Source of the DNA: Phytophthora hibernalis
Lineage: Eukaryota; Oomycota; Peronosporomycetes; Peronosporales; Peronosporaceae
Length of the DNA: 64,000 nucleotides
Reading direction: 5' to 3'
NCBI GenBank assembly: GCA_012656075.1
Contig: JAAKBF010000190.1
Coordinates: 208,597-272,596, forward strand
This document shows positions 25,401-35,713 of this stretch, piece after piece. How positions within the stretch are numbered: position 1 is the first letter of the stretch; each line of letters starts with the position of its first letter. The notes beneath the pieces are model-generated. The model was not told where the DNA came from. It ran no database searches and saw nothing but the letters and a program-made list of their open reading frames with translations. The translations under genes were made by a program, and so were the position numbers.

Positions 25401-26433
25401 ATTAGTGGTCGAAGTTCAGAGCTTCAGCTGGCGTCCTTTCCTTGATTTGTTTTCCCGTCATGTTCTTGGTAGTCGGCGTGACACCTTTCTTGACCGTCAT
25501 GAGCCGTTTCTTTGACGCACCAGGTGGTGTCCGGATGTTCAAGCGGAAGAGAGCACCCCCAGGTCGGCTTAGATTACGGTCCTTGGCCATGACTTCACAG
25601 TCCTTCATCCTGTGCCCTTCTTCAAAGCAGTAGTAGCAGCTAGCATTCGCACTGATAGCTTCATCCTGGGTCCGTTTCCTTCCCGTTTGCTTCTTGGCCA
25701 CATTAATCGCCACAGGACGCCTCTTGTCCGTCAGCATATTGATCTCCTTCTTGGAACGATCACCTAAAACGCGCCGCAGGCTTATCTCGACGTTTTCGAT
25801 GGTAAACCACTCTTCCGTCAGGCTTATGGTGCCCCCAGAACTCACTCGGAAGCTGGGCTAGCACCTCCATACCCAACCAGTGTTCGGTCACCATCTTCTT
25901 ACCAACTAGCCCCGTCATCTTCCTGGTGATGTCGTAGCTTCTTGAGCTGAGCGAATAGGGCTCCCAGACTGCCCCAATTGGCTGCGATGATCCGGTCCCA
26001 TTGTCGTCGCAGCTCAATCACACCTCCAGCATCCCCAACCCCGTACCTTTTCTCTAGCTCCTTCCAGATGTCGCATGGCCTCATCCTCGACACTGAGTCA
26101 GGTAACCCTGAGAGGAACACATTGGTCAGCGATTGGTTGAACAGGTTCAACATGGATGACTTAGCCCGTGTCCAATGCTGGTGATGCCAACGCATCTCCC
26201 TGGAATTTTCCTTAGAGGTGTCCTCGGTGATCGTAATGGTCGGCTCATCCGGATGTCCATCCAGGAAATCCGCCATTAGTACCGTCGCAACAGGCTGGTC
26301 CTTTTCCAGCAACCCGCGCTCATACACATGGTCCATCTCACAAACGTGGGTCCCTCACATAGTGTATTCTCTATTCCGACCCATGAACTTCTCCAGCCCG
26401 AGAGTAGGTGCACCCCTATTGTGTCCTGTGCTC
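22455..26433 (-). pseudogene. Copia A gag-protease-integrase-RT-RNase H (degenerate)
   Basis: Read downwards: gag from 26433 (MSTGHNRGAPTLGLEKFMGR, stop, then MDHVYERGLL...). Zinc knuckle CYYCFEEGHRMKDC near 25630. Protease LWVVDTGAGHAIS near 25230. GAG-pre-integrase WHLRLGHVGRGRLMG near 24780. Integrase core 24600-24103 with VVDDATAYKWYF, RTDGGTEFG and ENGSAERAHQT. Connecting segment 23831-23580. Reverse transcriptase 23500-22753, ending in the YTMKDLGDIHYLLKMEI block. RNase H MGSLMYRVRGTRPDIANAVR to LYTDASFANANEKRKSVTGY near 22460, where it stops. Several frameshifts and stops. The remaining RNase H and 3' LTR lie inverted at 18445-20382. Confidence 0.9.
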
Positions 26434-26497
26434 ATCGTGCGTGGAGGTTTCTTCGGTACGTATCTAAAATGTTAGCCTAGTTATTTGGCCGTCAGTT

Positions 26498-26673
26498 TGG
26501 AAGTGAGGAGGACTTTCAAGGTGGGCATTATGCCACGCGTCCTCCTCTCCACTCAACATCCTTCGGCAAATTGTGTTTTACTTAGTAAGTATCCTTATGA
26601 AGTAATATCTGTTGTGCTTTTTGTATTGAATATATATGTGTGTATATTCAGCCAATCATATAGGTTCTTAACA
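26498..26673 (-). repeat. Copia A 5' LTR
   Basis: 176 bp, TG...CA when read on the - strand (starts TGTTAAGAACCTATATGATT, ends CTCCTCACTTCCA). It matches 20210-20382 in opposite orientation with about ten or so differences. The five bases outside its 5' end (AGTTC on + at 26674-26678) would be one half of a target duplication; the partner is not found next to the other LTR. Confidence 0.85.
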
Positions 26674-26792
26674 AGTTCTCGCGTACACATATCTCGCGGT
26701 GTAACCAACCTGCGTACTACCGGTACCGGTATATCGAAATGTTAAATAGGTTAGAAATTACTCGAGAACACACAAAATTACTTTTACGTAAA

Positions 26793-27710
26793 ATGGCCGA
26801 ATCCGAGTCACGCTTCGAGGTGTTGGAGGAGGAGACGCACTTCCCCGTGATGCACCCCAAAAGCGTCGATCAGAAGGCGGAGGAACAGGAGGAGGAGAAG
26901 AAGGAGGAGTCGCTGGAGCAGCAGTTGGAACGTCTCGTGCTCAGCATCAAGGACCAGGAGATTGCGGAGGAAGGAGACGAAGAAGCCAAAGACTCGAGCG
27001 ACCGCGTCAAGCAGGCGTCGAAGGCCAAGGAGCTCGGCAACAAGTGGGTGTCAGTTATAGTTTTTCACAGTATTAGAGACAGAGGTTGTCATTGACAATG
27101 ATTTGTGCCTCAGGTTCTTCTCTCGGGGCAGCTACTTAGACGCCATCGAGTGCTACACGACGGCTCTGAAGTTTTGCCCGGCGGAGGAAGAGTATGCATA
27201 CAACAGGGTGAGTTGGCAGTACATTTATTATTTGCTGGGTGTAAGGCTCGTACGCTGACGTTTGTGTCATTGCAGGCCGTGTACTTCAGCAACAGGGCGG
27301 CGTGTCTGCTGCGGCTCGGACGCACCGAGGAGTCGGTGGACGACTGCACGCAGGCGGTGACACTGTCGCCCACATACGTGAAGGCTCTGTTGCGGCGAGC
27401 TGAAGCGCTCGAGAAGTTGGACAAACTGGAGGAGGCGCTGGCGGACTACGACGCCGTGCTGAAGATCGACCCGACGGTGCGCTCGGCGGTGAACGGCCAT
27501 GAACGGCTGCAGAAGGTCGTGCACGAACGGCAGGAGAAGATGAAGGCCGAGATGATGGACAAGCTCAAGGGATTCGGTAACACTATCCTGGGAAAGTTTG
27601 GACTCAGCACCGACAACTTCCAGATGGTGCAGGACCCCGCGACGGGGTCGTACAGCATCAACTTCCAGCAGAACCAAGGTCAGCCAGGTCAGCAGGAACA
27701 GCAAAAGTAG
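26793..27710 (+). CDS. TTC1: TTC1-like tetratricopeptide repeat protein
   Basis: Three exons: 26793-27043, 27114-27207, 27276-27710. Introns are GT-AG, 70 and 68 bp, and join in frame to 259 residues. The start at MAESESRFEVLEEE is the first Met followed by the acidic N terminus usual for TTC1; the open frame upstream is unrelated. Residues 25-60 are Glu-rich and coiled. Three TPR units follow, about 75-190 (AKELGNK, then FFSRGSYLDAIECYTTALKF, AVYFSNRAACLLRLGR..., TYVKALLRRAEALEKLDKLE). The C terminus, with LKGFGNTILGKFGLSTDNFQ and SYSINF, is the signature of TTC1, a TPR co-chaperone that binds Hsp70/Hsp90 and Ras-type GTPases in other eukaryotes. It ends 108 bp from the convergent DRC10 gene. 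Confidence 0.9.
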
Positions 27711-27818
27711 AAGAACAACGGATGATGCACAGCAGAAAGCTATGAAAGTGTACAAGACTCTCGTCTGTAAAAGCACATTGATTTGCAATCCGAACTCTTC
27801 TGTTCCAACTCACAGTCC

Positions 27819-29157
27819 TTACTTTTTCTTGTCTTTCTTGCCTCCTTTTTTGCCACCTCCTCCTTTCTTGTTCTTGGCGACCATTTTGACGTATTCCCGA
27901 CGACAGAGCACGCCGCGGTACACCTTTTGGATGCAGGTGGCTGCATTGTAGATCATCTGTGAGCATTTTCAACAAGTTTTCGACCATGAGGTAATTATGA
28001 CAAATTCAAAACGCAGACACCAACAAACCAGTTGCTTCTCGCGTTCCCGTGCTCGAATCTCCTCCAGCACGCGCTCCTCGGCATTGATACGCGATTGCTC
28101 CTCGTCGATCTGCCAGATAAAACGTCAGCATGAATTTGCCTTACGATGACAACAATACAAACGAGACGCACCTTGAGGAAATGCTCGTTGAACTGCTCAC
28201 ATTGCGCGCGATCAGTCCGGAAGGTATTCTCCAGTACACGTAGCTCGGTCTCCATAGCCTCCATCTCGCCATCGAATTTCTCCACTACAGCCGCGACCTC
28301 GGCTGCCATTTTGCACTTCTTCTTGCGAAGGCCGTCCTCCTCTTCCTGGTGTTCCTGTGCCATCTTGTCAGTTTGTAACTCTAGCGCAGAAGCTTGGTCC
28401 AGCAACAGCTTCATCTCTTCCGAGTGCTGATCGTGAGCCTTGGCCTGTGCCTCCTTAAGATCCGTCTCAATCATCATGAGTTCATGAGACGCGGTCTGTT
28501 CGAACAGCAAAAACATACAAGTTAGCACTCAATTTCAACACTGCTACCAATACTCCGCACCTGGTTGATCGTGTGCAGTTCGGTGCGCAGCTTTTGCACT
28601 TGTGCATCCAGCAGGGCCACCTCTTCCTCCTTGGTCTTCCGCATCTCCGTGAGTTTCTCTCGAATCGCCAACCGTTCGTCTTCAGCCTGCTTCATGCGGC
28701 TCTCCGCCACAGCCATAAGTTCCTTCTTGGACTTGGTATCTTCCAGCGTCCTGTCCAACTGAGCGTGCGTGAGGTCTGTGAGCTCGGACAGCGCCTTCAC
28801 GAGCATCTGCAGGTCCTCGGACCGGTCGTGCGCCGTTGTGCCCTTATGGTAGAGCACTTCGACCGCCACCGGGTTCTCGCGTAAGTCTCGACACAGTGAG
28901 CGTGCAGTCACGCGAACTTGGTCGGCGATGTCATCTTGTCGGCTGTCCATTGCCTGCGTCGCTTGCTGGAAAAGCTGCTCCCACCGCCAATGTTCACGCA
29001 GCAGTTCGGCCGAGTTGAGACAGCGACTTTCTCGCAGCGCCTCCAGCAGCGACATCTGCGGCTCCAGCGGTACATACGTGAGGTAGTTGAGGCGGTCCAG
29101 CAGATCGCCCATGACCGCCATCATGCGCTGCGACTCGACATTCGTGAGCTTCTGCAT
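27819..29157 (-). CDS. DRC10: Dynein regulatory complex subunit 10 (IQCD-like)
   Basis: Four exons on the - strand: 29157-28561, 28495-28172, 28109-28029, 27956-27819. All splice sites are GT-AG, all introns 62-72 bp, and the 379 codons join in frame. It starts MQKLTNVESQRMMAVMGDLL, like the 'LT-IEA-RIMSVLDEAI' start of animal IQCD. A long coiled coil covers about residues 100-330, including LRKKKCKMAAEV. An IQ calmodulin-binding motif follows (AATCIQKVYRGVLCRREYV) and a Lys/Gly-rich tail GGGGKKGGKKDKKK closes the protein, as in IQCD and IQCG. DRC10 is part of the nexin-dynein regulatory complex that coordinates dyneins in motile flagella, here of zoospores. DRC9/IQCG is the alternative, but the N terminus favours DRC10. 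Confidence 0.85.
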
Positions 29158-29532
29158 GGCGGTTCGTGGTGGCGCTCTGCAGCAGAATCGGGAATGAAGA
29201 GACGCGAGCCCAAACCAGGAATGGACAAGTGCTCATAACGTTATTATGTTTTACGTGCTATATGTTGATGTGCATTCGAAGAGAAGAACCATTCATTAAA
29301 TTCATGCAAAAGCTTCGTGCACGTCTTGGATTGCGCGGAAACCAGTGTCCATCTGGATCACTTCAACATGGTTCAATGTTGGTGTGTCGACACACCACTT
29401 CATTCCCATACAAACGCCCAGTCCTTGCTCCCATCGTTTGCTGCATCCCAGCTGCGGTCTCTCGAGCTGATCTCACTTTTGAAAAAGCCAGCTAAGGATC
29501 AAGCAAATACAGCCCAGTCGATTCCGATCACC
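29158..29532. promoter_or_regulatory. Divergent intergenic region, DRC10 / cystatin-like gene
   Basis: 375 bp between two divergent genes, so it must contain both promoters. I see no canonical oomycete Inr-FPR block that I can place with confidence. Confidence 0.4.
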
Positions 29533-30497
29533 ATGCGCGCCGCCCTCTCGTTCCTCGTGGCGCTCCCGCGCTCGCAGCCGCCCAGGAGTCGTGACCGTCG
29601 GCATGACCGGCAGCTGGCACACGGCCAACGTGACAGCCGACAACACGCAGCTGCTGGCGGACGCGCTCTCGGGCAGCAGCTTCTCCAAGTCGGTGGGCGA
29701 CACGCGCGTGTGCTACTCGGAGGTGGCGTCCGTGGAGACGCAGGTGGTGGCCGGCACCAACTACCGCTTCCACATTGACGGCTGCGATGTGACGGACTCG
29801 GACGGCGAGTGCTCGAGCTCGACGCTGACGTCCTGCACGCCGACGGAGTTCGTAGTGCAGATCTTCCAGCAGACGTGGACGAGCACACTCAAGGTCACGG
29901 GCATCAAGGCGGTGGAGGCTGCCAGTAGTGCGGCCAGTGCAAGTGTCGAGGAGGAGCAGAAGACGCTGCAAACGACGCAGAGTACGTGATGCGCTTGCTG
30001 TATCTTTAGGAAGGCAGGGGTTAAGCCAGCAATTCAACTTCATTTTACTCTTTGGCGGCTATTGTTAACGCTCTTGTTGTGGTTGCTGTGTTGCTGTAGC
30101 TTCGGAGGAGCTGGTGACGCAGTTGAACGATGCGGACCTGACGGAGGACGAGAAGGAGGCGGTGGACGGGTGGATCGACGCCAACGGCCTGAACCAGTAC
30201 GGAGATGAAGCCACGCGGATGTACGTTGGAGGGACGCCGCTCTTTGACGAGAACACGGGGGCGACAACGGATCGCTACGTCTACATCCTCAGTCGCCACT
30301 CGGACCGTCCGTGGCAGGAGACGGCCAAAATGTTTGCGGTGGAAGTGGATGAGACGCAGGGCGGAGGAACTGTGGCTGGTGTGCTCGCTATGCTGGGCGT
30401 GTTTACCGTGGTGCTGGCTGGCGTGGCAGTGCTCAAGTTGCACCAAGGACGTCGTGAGCGCTTCCGCTACAACCCCATCCACAACCGCGAGCAGTGA
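29533..30497 (+). CDS. Membrane-anchored cystatin-like protein
   Basis: Two exons: 29533-29981 and 30100-30497; the intron has GTACGT/TAG borders and 118 bp. The mature part starts VTVGMTGSWHTANVTADN. Its central motif QVVAGTNYRFHIDGC has the Q-x-V-x-G loop by which cystatins plug papain-like proteases, followed by four more Cys. After the intron comes a second extracellular domain (SEELVTQLNDADLTEDEKEA ... TPLFDENTG). A membrane helix (GGTVAGVLAMLGVFTVVLAG) and a short basic tail (RRERFRYN) complete a type I topology. The start MRAALSFLVAL looks like a signal peptide, but it is one base out of frame with the rest (29533 versus 29591). I treat this as an indel or sequence error between 29556 and 29587. 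Predicted role: surface or secretory-pathway inhibitor of cysteine proteases. Confidence 0.7.
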
Positions 30498-30873
30498 GTG
30501 ACCAACGAGGCGACAAGCTCGGGAAGAAGCCGCAAGAAAGGAAACAGTTTGTATGTTACGCAATATGAGCCGTCATTTATCGCAAGTGCGAACGTGATTC
30601 CAAGTATCAATAACTGCGTTGGTGAACGCCGATGCAAAAACAGCAAAGAAGAAGGCGAACAGGACGTTACCCCAAAGCGCCCGTCGGCTGTGTGTGAAGT
30701 CAGCGAATGTGGTTGGAAGCTGCTGGGTGCTCGCTCCCATGCCTGTCCGTTAGAGACGCAGTTTTTCCCGCTGTATTCTTCTCGCCACAAAGACAAGTTA
30801 GAGACAATCGACACAACTAAGTTTCGAGGTTCCGGCTCAAGTAAAGCACCTCGGACTTGACCGTTGCTGCAGT
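30498..30873. other. Intergenic, no gene seen
   Basis: 375 bp between the first cystatin-like gene and its broken neighbour. Open frames here have no domain or typical codon use. It presumably carries the terminator of one and the promoter of the next gene. Confidence 0.4.
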
Positions 30874-32077
30874 ATGTCTACCTCTACACAAGACAAGATG
30901 TCCGAAGTCCTGGCGGACGCAATTTTGATACTGTCCACGGCTTCGTCCGGGTCCGATAATCACGATCGCTTCGACGGCGAGAGCTCCAGCTCTGCCATGC
31001 AGCAGAACACTGCTCAATGGTATTTCGTCGATGATACTATTGGAAACGAGGACAGCGATACTGACAGCGGAAGCGGGACAATAGTCGATGATATTACTGG
31101 AAACGGGGACAGCGGCAGTGACAGTGACAGCGGAAGCGGGTCGTGGATATTTGACACGATGGCTGGGGTTGGTCGTTCGTGTCTCTCACACAGAACACCG
31201 CTCAAGTTGCACTCGATGCCGTCCGCTACCAGCGCAATTACGCTCGGACAGTTACCTCCAGACTGTGTTTGCACTACATCGACACCATTCGCAAGCGGGT
31301 GAGCGGTGGCTTGACATACTACCTTTTCAATGTCGATGGGTGTGTCAGCTCACTGGTCGAGGCAACAGGTCGCTGTGATATCTACTACTGCAGGCCGTAC
31401 ACGTACGAGTTGCAGCTAACGCAGAAATATGTCGGGGAGACGTGTTCATCGTGCAGTCGATTTACAAGACGGTGGATCAGAAGACATTGAACGAATTTCG
31501 GGAAGAAGAAAGTAACTTGGATTGGTCAACCGTGCTGGACGCAGAGGAAGGTATTAGGAGTGAATCGGTCATCAAACAGGCAGAGATTCCGCTTAAACGT
31601 GACCAACCTGCGGCTTGGCGGGGTGCTAGCACTGCGTTTCTGGTGGGGTCTACTTTCTTGGAGGGTCAGGAAGCGGAGGTTCTACCAATTGCTGCGAACA
31701 GTGACGTAAGGAATTTCTTGAAATTTACCGCAGATCAGCAACAAGCCACCACCCAGTCGCTGTCCCTCCATGCCAGTTCAATGTCTTTGTCTGAGGCGCA
31801 TCCAGAAGTAGTAGGTAGTGACAGCCCAGGAGCCGCGACAGTTGCTGTCATTGGAATCGCTGCAGTGGCAGTGTCGACGATCGCTTTCGTCTTGGCCCTT
31901 GTTGTGGCTCGGTGGCGCACACAAGTGAAGAGCAAACAACGCGCAATGAGCCTAGAGAATTCGTCTTTGCGCGGCACACTCAATTCAGTGGAGAATACGA
32001 TCTCCATGGTCAGTAGAGGTAGTATTGGCATCGATATCAGGCAAACTGACTTCGAGAAGGTCGAGTTCTTCAGTTGA
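30874..32077 (+). pseudogene. Divergent cystatin-like membrane protein, frameshifted copy
   Basis: Near-identical in its middle to the gene at 32363-33337: RYQRNYARTVTSRLCLHYID, KRVSGGLTYYLFNVDGC, CDIYYCRPYTYELQLTQK and QSIYKTVDQKTLNEF. The reading frame changes twice. Near 31160 there is an extra segment of about 23-25 bp relative to the paralogue; near 31430 one base is missing. The N-terminal part (30874-31150) encodes a Ser/Asp/Gly-rich run (DSDTDSGSGTIVDDITGNGD) absent from the paralogue. The C-terminal part (31810-32077) has the membrane helix (VAVIGIAAVAVSTIAFVLAL) and a cytosolic tail. Either a pseudogene made after a tandem duplication, or a gene with sequence errors; the 23-25 bp insertion favours the first. 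Confidence 0.65.
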
Positions 32078-32362
32078 AACAAAGTCGTAAGAACTGTCCT
32101 GAGGCTGTTTGTCACTCAATAAATTCGTGATTGCATCGATTGCCGTTCGCCGCTGGTTGCTGTTACTTCGAAGTGGATAAAGCAAAGCAAACACTACATG
32201 TAACAAACAACCCGCAATAAGTGTCGATGACATCGGTGTTTCTGAAGACTATCAAAGGTCGTTGTCGGGAAATTCCTGCCGTCCATTTATGAGATCCTAA
32301 ACCACTTTTGGATTCGCAGTCCGTGAAAGCGCGTTTACTACCCTGTTTGTTGCGTTGCCAGG

Positions 32363-33337
32363 ATGGCGTCCACCTCAAATGACACCGACAATACTGTTGA
32401 ACGTGCATTCGTGCCCAAGGACGCGGTACCAGCTCGTATTGTCGACACCATCCAACTCGAATTTGATGCGGCGGCGGGTGGCACCTGGACATTCGTGTCG
32501 CTCACCCAAGACGTCGCTCAGATTGCACTCGATGCTGTGCGCTACCGACTCAACTACGCTCGGGTTGTTACCTCCAGACTGTGTCTGCACTACATTAACA
32601 CAATTCGCAAGCGGGTGAGCGGTGGCTTGACAAAATACCTTTTCGACGTCGACGGGTGTGTCAGCTCATTGGTCGAGGCAACAGGTCGCTGTGATATCTA
32701 CTACTGCAGGCCGTACACGTACGAGTTGCAGCTAACGCAGAAATCAATTGGGAGTGACGTGTTCATCGTGCAGTCGATTTATAAAACGGTCGACCAGAAA
32801 ACGTTAGACGATTTTCGGGATGAACTCAGCAACCTGGACTGGTCTACCGAGATAGAGGCTGGAATCGAAGAGTACCCAGTCTCTAGTCCTCTTCGGCCTT
32901 TCGGGCAGAGCGAACAGACAGTGGATGGTCAATCTAGTGGCGAAGAAGAGCTGAATCTTCCGACGGATGAAGAAGAAGGTATCAATTGGGTATCTACCGA
33001 CATCATGGAAAACAACTTTTGGAAACCTCCACCTCTCGTGACGCAACGAGCCGCCACTGAGTCGTTATCCCTTCGTGTTGGGCCCGTAACCATGGCATCT
33101 TTGAAAACAGAGGCCCCCAATACTGCTGACGTAACAATCGTAGGCATTATCGCCGTTGCTACGGTTTTGGTGTCTACCGTCTCTGTCGTGGCAGCTCTCA
33201 TGGTTAAGCAACGTACGCGGTCGAACACAGTCAAGCGCGCAGTGAATCAAGCGTATCCACCCTTGCGTAGCGCGGAACCGATCACTTTCAGCACCACCGA
33301 GAACATGATCCGAACAGATTCGCTTTCCAGAGATTGA
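32363..33337 (+). CDS. Divergent cystatin-like type I membrane protein
   Basis: Single open frame of 324 residues, starting MASTSNDTDNTVERAFVPKD. The core from about residue 30 to 150 contains RKRVSGGLTKYLFDVDGC, which aligns with QVVAGTNYRFHIDGC of the first gene: same beta-hairpin loop, same D-G-C. Cys residues and 'YELQLTQK...VFIVQSIYKT' follow, corresponding to 'EFVVQIFQQTW'. I therefore infer a diverged cystatin fold, although the Q-x-V-x-G loop has become K-R-V-S-G. Next comes an acidic linker (SSGEEELNLPTDEEEG), a membrane helix near 255-280 (VTIVGIIAVATVLVSTVSVV) and a basic tail. No clear signal peptide is visible, so a short upstream exon may be missing. Whether it still inhibits proteases cannot be told. 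Confidence 0.65.
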   Translation: MASTSNDTDNTVERAFVPKDAVPARIVDTIQLEFDAAAGGTWTFVSLTQDVAQIALDAVRYRLNYARVVTSRLCLHYINTIRKRVSGGLTKYLFDVDGCVSSLVEATGRCDIYYCRPYTYELQLTQKSIGSDVFIVQSIYKTVDQKTLDDFRDELSNLDWSTEIEAGIEEYPVSSPLRPFGQSEQTVDGQSSGEEELNLPTDEEEGINWVSTDIMENNFWKPPPLVTQRAATESLSLRVGPVTMASLKTEAPNTADVTIVGIIAVATVLVSTVSVVAALMVKQRTRSNTVKRAVNQAYPPLRSAEPITFSTTENMIRTDSLSRD

Positions 33338-33384
33338 CCATGCTTAAAATGCCATGCTGCACTTGCGATTGACTGTTGAGTAGC

Positions 33385-34685
33385 TTACAGTCCGGCTACT
33401 GCAGCCCGAATACTGCTCAACAGATCCATGTGCTCGATTTGAGGTGGCTTCTTCGCCTTAGTACCTTTAGCAGCAGCATCCTTAGATGAACTTTTGCCAA
33501 GGACGTGATCGCACGCCTCGCTGTCTGATGGCTCAGCCCGGTTAGCCCGGTTAACAAATACATGCCGAATGCCTGGAGCCGCAGCAAAGTACATGTGCAG
33601 CAAGACTGGGTTGAACCGGCAAGACGATTCCCTCACTCCGTCAATAGGACTTTCTGTCAAATCTACTCGGGCGTTTGTTAGTTGGACGCGAACAGCAAGA
33701 TTATCACTTAAGCGGCACAGCAAGGACCTATCTGGTTCCTCGCCCAAATCACCAACTAATTGGCACGCGCCATCACGAAGCTTGCCCAGTGCATCCCATT
33801 GACGAACGATAGCACCGCTGTTGACGTCGAATAGCAAGCCATTCCCATCTGAAGTCGTCGAGATCAACGTTTTCCGCTTGGATAGGCATTTAAGAAGCCC
33901 ACACCAGCAGGATCAAAACTTAGTGCAACCTGACCATCCTTGTGAGCTGCGTATACCCGATAGCCACTTCGCTCCGATGAGGTCTCAAAATCAATGCTCA
34001 CCGCTACGTTTCCAGAGGGCCATCTGGCTATCGCAGATCCATCATACCGTACCTGAATGGCAGTCACCGTGCTGTTTGAGTACATGACACTGTATTCTTC
34101 ATCTTGGCTGAACGGTAGTAACTCATTCGGTGGAACTACCTCTGTCTTCAGCTTGGTGCGCACCTTAGACTTACCGTCACCCGGTAAGCGGGAGTGCAGC
34201 CTCTTCTTCTTCTTGAGAAAACTATCTCCGTCAAATGTCGGTAGTGTCAGCACCGAGTCCAACAAAGCCGATATTCCAGCACTTGTACTCTGAATCTCCT
34301 CAATCCTGTCCAGTGAACGATCCCGAACTTCATCGTTAATCCCTTCGCCAGCAAGTACTTTCAAGTTTCTCGTAATCTCGTCCTGGTTGTTTTCAGTCTC
34401 GGTTTGAGCGAAAGCTGCAGCATCCAAAGTCTTCACTTGAAATTCTTCGACCTCTTCTTCTGTTGAGTTGTTATTCAATACAACTGTCGAATCTCCATTT
34501 CTGTCCAAAAGAATGAAATCCTGAACCGGGAAGGCACGCATAAATTCCTCAGCTATCATCTAACGAGAAAGCAACATCGTCAACAAGTACAGCTCGCGCA
34601 TTAGGAACTACCAGTAGGACACGCAGCCTCGCTGCGGTGGAAATTTGTTCAGCTACCTGTTTCTTCAATTGTGGCGGCTTTGCCA
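33385..34685 (-). CDS. ERICH6/FAM194-like protein (frameshifted)
   Basis: Read downwards from MAKPPQLKKQVAEQISTAAR (34685): frame change near 34555, then EEFMRAFPVQDFILLDRNG, an acidic stretch, and from about 34090 the FAM194 domain: VRYDGSAIARWPSGNVAVSI, RSGYRVYAAHKDGQVALSFD, GVGFLNAYPSGKR. A second one-base shift near 33867 is followed by ISTTSDGNGLLFDVNSGAIV and SCRFNPVLLHMYF. 'WPSGN', 'YPSGK' and the Cys-Arg-Phe-Asn motif are hallmarks of the FAM194/ERICH6 family, found mostly in flagellated eukaryotes; its function is unknown. Both shifts are single bases, so this may be an intact gene with sequence errors. Its start lies 105 bp from the stop of the LRR gene on the same strand. Confidence 0.65.
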
Positions 34686-34789
34686 TAGGTATAGTCGCCG
34701 CAGGCCCAGCAGATTCTTCATTCGCGGTCGGATCTACTCGTCAACATTAAATCCTTAGGCTCGACTAATTAGTCATATACGATCGCAAA

Positions 34790-35620
34790 CTAACCTTCGG
34801 ATCGACCAGACAAAGAGAAAAACGAGCAGTCTGTCGCACCAGAATCCAATGTTACTCTTTCTTCAGCATGCCGAGCTTCGACTCGTAGCTCTTCAGTAAC
34901 CACGACGGTGTCCACACGTTGCAACCACGGCAGCACCTTGAGAATCACCAAGCTGCTCCAAATCCATACAATTCCTTGTCATTGCCCTCTTAATATACAA
35001 GAAGAGCGATCGGTATTAACGTACACATAATCGTCTCTCTCTGTGCACGGGTTCGGGTGGATTATCAGGGTCTGGAGCGCCGTGAGCTTCTGCAGATGCG
35101 CGAGCTGGGCACTTTCAACGCGGTTGTCTCTCACCCACAATTCCTCAAGCTGAGTCAACGCTGCAACCGAGCTTAGATCGGTAACCTGGTTATTTGAACA
35201 CTTGAGTACCAACAGACTCGACAGTGTGGTCGCCTCCTGCAGACTCTCCACGACGTTGTGCGAGATGTCGAGGCTACGAAGCTCTTTCATCTGCAGCATC
35301 AGCGCAAACAGAAGAATTAACCAGCAGCATGCGGTTGCTTTCCAAAAATATTATATCCGAGGCAAAGGAACCAACCTGCTCCAGACCGCTCAAGCTTCTG
35401 AGACTATTGAACTATGAAGCACACATCCAGCCTAAATAATACCATTCCCCAAAGACTGCAACCTAACAGCAGCACACACCGCCACATTGAGGTACTGCGC
35501 TGTCGGCATGACGTGCGCTACGTCTTCCAGACTCGACAGCTGCTCGTCCGCCACAATAAGCTGCCTCTCGTCCGCGTTCTCGATCCGCATGGCTCCACTT
35601 GATGTGTCGTTTCGCGGCAT
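34790..35620 (-). CDS. Short leucine-rich-repeat protein
   Basis: Four exons on the - strand: 35620-35480, 35411-35376 (only 36 bp), 35290-35025, 34952-34790. GT-AG introns of 66-85 bp join in frame to 201 residues. The protein reads MPRNDTSSGAMRIENADERQ, then LRR units: YLNVA+FNSLRSLSGLEQ, MKELRSLDISHNVVESLQE, LLVLKCSNNQVTDLSSVAAL, LEELWVRDNRVESAQLAHLQ, LQTLIIHPNPCTERDDYV. The C-terminal cap continues LVILKVLPWLQRVDTVVVTE. This is the SDS22/LRRC-type with an LRRcap; partners are unknown. The micro-exon is supported because it restores the LRR consensus exactly. An in-frame Met further upstream (about 35665) is possible, but that region also serves as the 5' part of Tim10. Confidence 0.75.
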
Positions 35621-35713
35621 ACTAGCATGCCACGTCAGAGTTTTCGGGATCCCATCCAACAGCATATTTTGCCTCCACCCAAGCACCCAACATTTCGCAA
35701 AGCAATCTGCACC

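Noticed and set aside
26674..26740. Remaining half of the Copia B 5' LTR expected if Copia A had inserted into it
   Set aside because: The sequence right of the A 5' LTR does not resemble the B LTR at 14780-15540, so simple nesting is not supported.
29528..30043. 171-codon - strand frame over the cystatin-like gene
   Set aside because: Complement of a well-supported gene with a Q-x-V-x-G motif; His/Arg-rich with no features.
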